Shown here one piece after another: positions 57,445-64,000 of a stretch of DNA of 64,000 bases. Where the stretch lies: contig LLEY01000005.1 in assembly GCA_001414485.1 (NCBI GenBank), forward strand, positions 737,282-801,281, given 5' to 3'. The position numbers and the translations under genes were made by a program. Positions within the stretch are counted from its first letter, which is position 1, and the number at the start of each line of letters is the position of its first letter. This DNA is from Calycina herbarum. Lineage: Eukaryota; Ascomycota; Leotiomycetes; Helotiales; Pezizellaceae. The notes under the pieces are model-generated. The model worked only from the letters and a program-made list of their open reading frames with translations. It searched no databases and was not told the DNA's origin.

Positions 57445-59958
57445 TTTTTGTAGAAAGGGAGAACGGTTTTCTGGTTTTCTGGTTTTCAGGCTAGGTAGGT
57501 ACTGGAAAGGCAGCTTTGGCGGTTAGAGCGCTGGAGCAGGGTGGTGGCAGCCCGAAAGTCCTCGAAGCTGTAGCGCCTCCTGTGTGTTTTCAGATTCTTA
57601 GATTTGTAGCATACTATTCCCTGAAGTAAAAGCAGCTCGGGGATGTCTTGATGGTTAAGCCTCTATTCTAGCGTTACTGTAGTCGTGAGGCCAAAGGTAA
57701 TTCTGCCGTTATCAATTGCGATGCGCGCCACACAAAAGACGGCCGATGGCGACGACCACAACCAGCTCTATCTGACTTAAACTTAGCTCTGTAGATACTC
57801 AAAGAGTACTAGAGTTCGTAGGATGCACCGCGTACAAGTGTTGAGTCGTCGCATCCCGAGAAATGAGATGTTGTTTACAGCTAAAGTATGTTTTTGTTTA
57901 CAATTTTTAGGCTGTATCACGTGGGGGTACAAGGACTGGCGCACGGAGCACTAGCGTCCGGACGCTTAAAAAGATGGGTTTGCGATCCACAGGTCTTCAA
58001 TCGCAGGCAAGACGATGCCCTCCCCCTTACCATCTCGGCGAAAATCCAACGATAGTTTCGACTCCCTTGCGACTGACTTCGACGACTCCTCTTCGCTCCA
58101 CATCGGCCTTCCTTTTTCCCTAGCAAGACTAGCCACCCGCTCCAGGGCTCGCCAGCCGGTGACCATCACGGCGAGACTCATAGGAGGCACTCTGGACTCT
58201 ATGTCGGAGAGTAGAATGGGGTTAGTGGCTGAGAGTGGACAGAATGGTGAGTTTGGGATTTCATGGTCCTCTGCATCCTGTATACTTGCGATAGTGTTTG
58301 ACCCATGATGGGAACAGCTATCTATATCTGTACTTCTCCAGCCGCCGCCCATTGTAAGGACTGGTATGCGGCCGCATACTTCAGCTCCATCCTCTGCAAC
58401 ACATAAGCCTCCAACAGCAAAAGACATTCCTCCAGTAACCTCGAACCCTCACAAACATCGCCCACGTGATCGCTGCGCCGGAAAGAGCAACTGGGAGTGG
58501 ATCCAAGAGGGACCCAAGAGGGACCCAAGAGGGACACTATTGGTGTGGACCGGGTTTTGCGGGGGATGCTCGTGACGGTCGCACCAACCAATAGGCGCCG
58601 CAAATTTTGTTTCTCACCGGAAGCCACAGCTTTTGCTATTTGGGCGCGTCGATTCCAGGTTTGGTGAAAAGAGGCGTAAATGACTGGCGCGGGGTGAGCC
58701 TAAGGGTGTACGCAACCTTCCTTTAACCAATAGTAGAGGCAGGTGGTGTGGAGGCAGGTTGAGTGGGTGGTGCCCTAGGAAGCGTGGCGCGGAAAAGGGA
58801 GTCTTCACGCCCGACGATATTTGATTTATAATAGCGCCTCTAAGAACCAATTCCTTCTCGAGCTAGATTAGAGGTGAAGTGGACTGTAATCTATCTATAA
58901 GACCTAGCATTTTCACGTGAAGGAGTGTGGTTGCGACCGCGACGTTCGATGTTCTGGTGACTGGCTACCTTTTTTTAGTGTTCCTGGTCTGGCTTTAAAT
59001 TGCAGTGGATGCGGCTTGCTTGGATCTGTAGCGACCAGATCGCGGAGGAGATTTGCTCGTGGAGGAGATCTGATCGCGGAGGAGATCTGATCGCTGCAAG
59101 TGCTGATGTCGTACTAGCCCAGCGAACAGAACAGCTCCACTGTAAGCTGCGGCGCAACATCAAGTTGTCTTCTTGGTCATTACAGTAAGACGTGCGCGAA
59201 TTGATAGTCGCAAGTTCGTACATGGAAACGAAACGCCAAAAGGTAAATTACTTTGCACGTTCTATTATGGTGGAAATTACCTGCCCCACCTTGTTTACTT
59301 TATCCTCGCTTATCCTGCCTTATCCTCGCCTATCATGCCTTCCAGGATAGGAAAGGCTAACAGGGGCTCTAGGGGACTAGTAAGGATAGACTCACTAAGC
59401 ATCGGAACAGGAGAGGAGTGGCTAGGAAGGCTAAGACAAAGAGGATATGATAAGGCAGGATAGTTGAAAAAGGGAGGAAAGGAACAGGAAGGATCAATAG
59501 GCTGGGAAAGTCCCAGCGCTGCCTCTACTCGTACCCTCGCTTCAATGCTTGTATATTAAAGCAGGATTAACATTGAAATACAGGGACCTACACCTAAATA
59601 CAAATACCTCCAAGACATTGTTTTTAGACTTTAATATATTAGATACCTCTTGCCTAGGGGCAAAACAGGAAATAGGGCGGGGGGGCTGTCGGAAGGGCAA
59701 AAGGCCGCTGCCATTACTCGTACTTCGTCCCTGTCCCAGGCAGGTTAGTTCTTCCAATTAGGTGATAGCCACTTTATCCTACCTGACTAAGGAACACCCC
59801 CTTCTTGTGCCGCTCTCACTACCTTCTGTGCTTATACCTCGTAAGCTTTCATAAAGCGTACTGTAGATAAGGAGCTTCCCACCCCCAAGTGGGCGTCGAT
59901 CGTCGTGATGAATTTTTCCTCAAATTGTACTTGTGTACTTTTTTAGAAGACGTTAGGC
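57445..59958. other. gene-poor island edge with small tandem repeats
   Basis: Normal-composition DNA next to the RIP block. Contents seen: GGTTTTCT repeats at about 57472-57495; three 13-14-bp CCAAGAGGGAC units at 58501-58537; a 21-bp GGAGGAGAT-containing repeat at 59036-59096; and TTATCCTCGC units at about 59292-59330. No confident gene was found (see the separate weak frame at 58015-58308). Confidence 0.45.
58015..58308 (+). CDS. possible small hypothetical protein or gene fragment
   Basis: Not recognised. A 97-residue frame beginning MPSPLPSRRKSNDSFDSLAT, Ser-rich, with many codons ending in C or T as in fungal coding strands. A plausible 5' splice site (GTGAGT) lies at about 58246. The minus strand also has a 153-codon frame over the same bases (57966-58427), so the coding strand is uncertain. 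It may be the start of a gene broken by the nearby transposon edge. Confidence 0.25.
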   Translation: MPSPLPSRRKSNDSFDSLATDFDDSSSLHIGLPFSLARLATRSRARQPVTITARLIGGTLDSMSESRMGLVAESGQNGEFGISWSSASCILAIVFDP

Positions 59959-62900
59959 ATGACCACTTCTTCTCTAGGAGAACATCACGGCTCCTACTCC
60001 TACTCGCTCACCGAGGCCTTGGCCATCAACTTTAAAGACTCGCCTTCCCTCAGCATCGCAACTCTAGGTCTTCCTCCCCCAGCATCATCGTTAGCATCAC
60101 CACCACCAGACCAACCACTCCCACCACTTCCGAAGACAACATCAACATCGCAATCTCCACGTCCAAGCAATAGCAACGGCAACGGTCCATATCCGACGTT
60201 AAAGCCCGCTCTCGTAAACCGAGCAATATCACCAAAAACGAACACCACAAACACCACAAACACCACAAACCTCAAGCGCGTCCCAACCAACAAAGGCCCT
60301 CGACCACCAGCGCCCCCAAAGAAAGAAGTCAGAATGGCGCCCACCGCAGCCAAGCCCACAAAGGCACAAATGCACTGCCTAGAAATCTGCCACAAGACAA
60401 CCCACGGCATCGACCTAATAGCCGTCCACATCCTAGAGTATCTAACCACCACTCCGCACCCCCTGGCATCCTTCACACAGCTCTCGCACGAGTTCTTGTC
60501 TGTATGCGAGATCCTGTACACGCTCGAGTCGGGCCTCGCTAGCTTCAATCCGGCCATGCAGCAGCTACCATCCGAGCTGCTGGGCGAACTCGAGACGAAG
60601 TTCCGCGTCACGCAGACGGATTTTAATAGCTTGAACTCGATGCTGCAGAAGATGAATGCGCCGAAGAAGGGGTTGGCGAAGAGTTGGGGGAAGATATTTG
60701 GGGATAACGAGGGGGAGATAAGGAAGATTAGCGCGGCGTTGAAGAGGACGAGGGAGAGTCTGAAGATGAGTGGTTTGGTGTTTTCGTGGAGTTTGAATGC
60801 GAATGGGGGTGAGAAAGATGGGCACAAGGTGGAACGGGGATTTGGATATACTGGGTTGGCGGCTGCGTTGGATCGATTGGAGCCGGAGAAGGAGAAGGAA
60901 AAAGTGAAGGAGAAGGAGGTGGTGAGTTGTTTTCTTTTTCATTCTCCTCGCTTGTGTCTTCGCTTCAACCCCTGAATGCCCATGTTGCACTACAATCATT
61001 GCTCCTGAGAGAGAACCTTGAAATTTGAGACCAATGACTGACACTAACATCGATGTCCATGTAGGCTCCCGCTCTTCCTGCTCCTCAGCCACAATCGCAA
61101 TCATCACCACCACCGCCGCTGCTCGCTCAAGTCGAATCTCACGTCCCTCCCTTCCCAGCTCCTCCTGCAGCACAATCACATACCCAAGCACCAGCAAGCT
61201 TTCCCTTTGGCGAGATAAACACCCAGCAAGGCTCCCCGCAGCTACAACATTCCCAATCTCAAGCGCAATCCCAACTTTACGCACCACCACAGCCGGCTAC
61301 ACCTTGGTCAAACCGCTCTTCGTCCTTTGCTGTTCATGATGGCTCTACTGGCCGTGGTCATGAATTCCCCCACCAGGCTCGCACACCTCTACCTGCACAC
61401 TTCCCCTCCAGCCCAGACTTCCAGCACAATAACCATAACCCACATTTGACAAATTCCACGCTGTCAAGCATGGATCCCTTCCTGCAGTCATTCCAGCACG
61501 AGAGACATAGCGCTATGGATGAGGCCCGTTCGATGACGAGCGTCTCCCGTACTGACTACGACACCTCAATCTTCCACGAAGACCTGGCAAGTCTGGAATT
61601 CGATCCGACCAAGGTGGTGAGGCATACCGTTGATCCATCGAGCATGCCACGACTGTACCCCCCGCTTTCACCCGAGGGAGAGACTCTGAACATGAAAGGA
61701 GCACTGATTTCTGCCATCCGTGGCAAGAATCATCGACTCGTGGAACAACTTCTTCAACGCGGTGTTTCCACAGCGGCAGCACCAAACATGCACCCACTCA
61801 AAGAAGCCATCCTGTCACATGACGAGGAGAGCATTCGACTCCTCCTCATGCTGGGCGCCGAGGCTAATGAGGAAGCTGATGGTGTGAGCCCGTTGTTAGC
61901 ATGCGTCGAGAAGTCCTTCTTGGCCGGTGCCACGATGCTGTTGAAGTACGGCGCAAATGCCAATGCCAACATAGGTGCTGGACATGGCGAGGAATTCGAG
62001 TCTCCGCTGGCGGTCGCGGTGATGGCCAATATGGTTGGCATGTCGCAGCTTCTCCTCCAATACAACGGCGATGCCAACCATCCAACCAGCGACGGCACGC
62101 CCCTGCTCACCGCCGCGATCAAAAAGAAGACACCCAAAATTTTGATCGACCTCCTCCTCGCATACGGGGCCAAGCCCAACGCCAAGTCCCGTGAAGGCAA
62201 GGTCGCGCTCTTCGAAGCCATCTCAGTCGGTCGTGCAGATCTCTCCACCGCCCTGATTGAGGGCGGCGCCGATGTCAACTTGCCAGGCCCGAAACACATG
62301 CTGTGGCCCTCCATCCACCATCCGGCCTGTCTCTCGGTCCTGCTTTCCCACGGGGCGCATCACAAGAAAGCCCCAGGCATCATGGAGCAGGCAGTGGGCA
62401 TCAACAACATCGAAGTCGTCCGCGTGTTGCTCAAAGCAGGCGTCAACCCCGACACCAAGAAAGACGGCACCTACACGCCTTTATGTTCCGCCATCCGCGA
62501 CGATCGACCGGCACTGCTCAAGTTGTTGCTGAGCAACGGCGCGGATCCCAATGTTCCCGCGGCAGAATATCCAGCTTTCAAATGTGTGACGCATGACAGG
62601 GTGCACTTCCTGCCGCCGTTGCTTGCAGCTGGTGTGGATCTGAATAAACCGAAGGGCATTATCGAGATGGCCGTCAGTTGCAACAACGCGGAGGCTTTGA
62701 ACTGGCTGCTGGATCAGGGAGTGAGTCCTAATGATAGGAGTGCAAAGGGCATGTCACCCCTGACAACCGCGATCCGGGAGAATCGGATAGACTTTGTTGA
62801 TCTGCTGTTGTTGAGAGGAGCAGATCCGCATGTGCGTGGTGAAGGTAATGACCCCGCCCAATCCCCTAAGCAGCTTAGTCATATATATAAATAAAAAAAG

Positions 62901-63501
62901 AGTGAGAGCTAACATCGTATACTCAGACTGGCCCATCTTCATGGCCGTCACCAACCCCCCCATCCTCGAACGCCTCCTAACCGTCATCACCTCCCCCCAA
63001 GCATTCAAAGGCATAGTCGAGCGCGCCGTCCACGCCAACCAACTAAATTCCATCCAGCTCCTCCTCGCAGCCGGCATATCCGTCGAAGACAAAACCGGCG
63101 GCGTATTCTCGCCTCTCACCACCGCCATCCGCGAGAACCATCGGGAAATCGTCAGGTACCTAATCGACACAGCAGGCGCAGATGTCAATGCCCCCGGCGA
63201 GCATCTCCCCGTCGTCAAGGCCCTGCGAACCTTCCGTGGAGACGAGACGGAGGTCCTAGAATGGCTGTTGGAGAAGGGCGCGGATCCAAATAAGATGTAT
63301 CGCGGCTGGAACGGAATCATGCAGGCGGTGGAGAATGGGAATGAGGGAGTCTTGAAGCTTTTGGCGATGAGGAGTGGCGTGGATCTGGAGGTGAGGGATG
63401 ATATGGGTCATACCGTTGTGGAGATGGCGGCGAGTAGGGGGTGGGATGAGGCGGTGCAGATCTTGGTCGAGGGGGATTTGGGCGTGACTTTGAGGAATTG
63501 A
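59959..63501 (+). CDS. large ankyrin-repeat protein
   Basis: Protein-interaction scaffold of unknown partner. There are three exons, 59959-60921, 61065-62844 and 62927-63501, with introns of 143 and 82 bp; the phases agree and give 1105 aa. Residues 1-125 are Pro/Ser/Thr-rich. About 135-270 is an all-helical region (CLEICHKTTHGIDLIAVHIL ... SWGKIFGDNEGEIRKISAAL) similar in character to the N-terminal domains of fungal STAND proteins. A Lys/Glu run and a Gln/Pro-rich linker follow. From about residue 530 to the end there are some 14-16 ankyrin repeats, with repeated LLLAAGAD/LLLRGADP-type motifs. No NACHT, kinase or membrane segment is present. Sequence context is unusual: the gene is the only clear one in a ~6-kb island between RIP-mutated blocks. 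It reads intact with no sign of RIP. Confidence 0.85.
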
Positions 63502-64000
63502 CTCTTGGCAAAATGCTTTCTTAGTCACGTTTTTTTTAGGTCACGTTTTTGTCCGTTTTACGCGAGTGGGCCCGAGTGCGATTTGATAATGTATTATATA
63601 AGAATTTAGAACGTATTTTAGCAAGAGTCTAAGAACTTTTGATTATATTTAGTTATAAGATAGAGAGTTAAAAATCAAGTTTTTAAATATTAACTAATAT
63701 ATCTTTATAACTACGTTATTTATTATAACTTTTTTAGATTAGATATTATCTTTTATATTAAGCAGATCTCTCTTTACCTAGTTATAACGAAACTTAAACT
63801 AACTAAATAAAGATAACTAAGTCTTAAAAGTTAGTATATAAATAAGAAGTATAGATATAACGTGTTTTATAAGCGAGCTAGCTATATAAGCGAGCTAGCT
63901 ACTTTTCTAAATAACTTATTTTTAAATATAAATTACTTAATACTAGAATAAGCTATTATATTATATAAGATACTATAAGATTATTTAGAGTTATTACTAT
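63502..64000. repeat. start of a second RIP-mutated repeat block
   Basis: After the ankyrin gene the sequence becomes AT-rich at about 63580. An inverted end of the element-2 LTR lies at about 63778-63858. From 63859 to the window edge there is a near-identical copy of 56795-56938, the pogo-like terminal unit with AACGTGTTTTATAAGCG, differing by transitions only in the part compared. The element continues beyond the window. Confidence 0.75.

Noticed and set aside
57966..58427. 153-codon minus-strand frame
   Set aside because: Overlaps a plus-strand frame with better codon-ending bias; no domain recognised, so not called as a gene.
60000..60827. 275-codon minus-strand frame
   Set aside because: Shadow of the first ankyrin-gene exon; Val/Gly-rich product mirrors the Pro/Thr/Ser codons on the real strand.
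61754..62314. 186-codon minus-strand frame
   Set aside because: Shadow of the ankyrin repeats on the plus strand.
1..64000. tRNA, rRNA, CRISPR arrays, telomeric repeats
   Set aside because: Looked for cloverleaf-type A/B boxes, evenly spaced repeats and TTAGGG arrays by eye and saw none; a dedicated tRNA scan was not possible.

Overview
The window is nuclear DNA of a filamentous ascomycete (Pezizomycotina). The signs are short GT-AG introns of about 48-150 bp, a fungal HeLo-like/NACHT receptor, 2EXR and LysM proteins, and a large AT-rich block whose retrotransposons carry repeat-induced point mutation (RIP). A Leotiomycete is plausible, but the class cannot be proved from this sequence.

Layout. 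1-4.8 kb has no intact gene, but holds four decayed copies of one minus-strand coding repeat. 4.8-9.8 kb is a compact housekeeping cluster: uracil-DNA glycosylase (-), an Mtm1/SLC25A39-type mitochondrial carrier (-) and an FBXO9/Hrt3-type F-box protein (+). The last two share a 446-bp head-to-head promoter. 9.8-30.5 kb is accessory in character. It holds a 14-TM DHA2 efflux pump, a large immune-receptor-like gene (HeLo-like/NACHT/ankyrin fused to a complete Chk2/Rad53-type kinase), a small proline-rich single-pass membrane protein, an ACS-family permease that looks broken, a secreted two-LysM protein, a 2EXR protein, an A1 aspartic-protease relic, and a mitoribosomal mS38/Cox24 gene.

30.6-57.4 kb is a nested, RIP-mutated transposon block. 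It contains a minus-strand gypsy element (31162-37254), a plus-strand chromodomain gypsy element (from 37255, its 3' LTR ending at 50905) interrupted by a third gypsy element (44036-49954), several solo LTRs with perfect 5-bp target duplications, and pogo-like DNA-transposon remnants. ATG and TG are so depleted there that almost no ORF survives. 57.45-63.55 kb is a normal-composition island with a long ankyrin-repeat gene. The RIP landscape resumes at about 63.6 kb with the same terminal repeat, in the same orientation, as the one at 56.8 kb.

The most unusual item is the NLR-Chk2 kinase fusion at 14.5-18.4 kb. It carries an apparent 1-nt insertion in a run of five C near its 5' end. The domain order suggests a receptor that signals by phosphorylation: NACHT switch, ankyrin sensor and C-terminal kinase. 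This is inference from domain content only.
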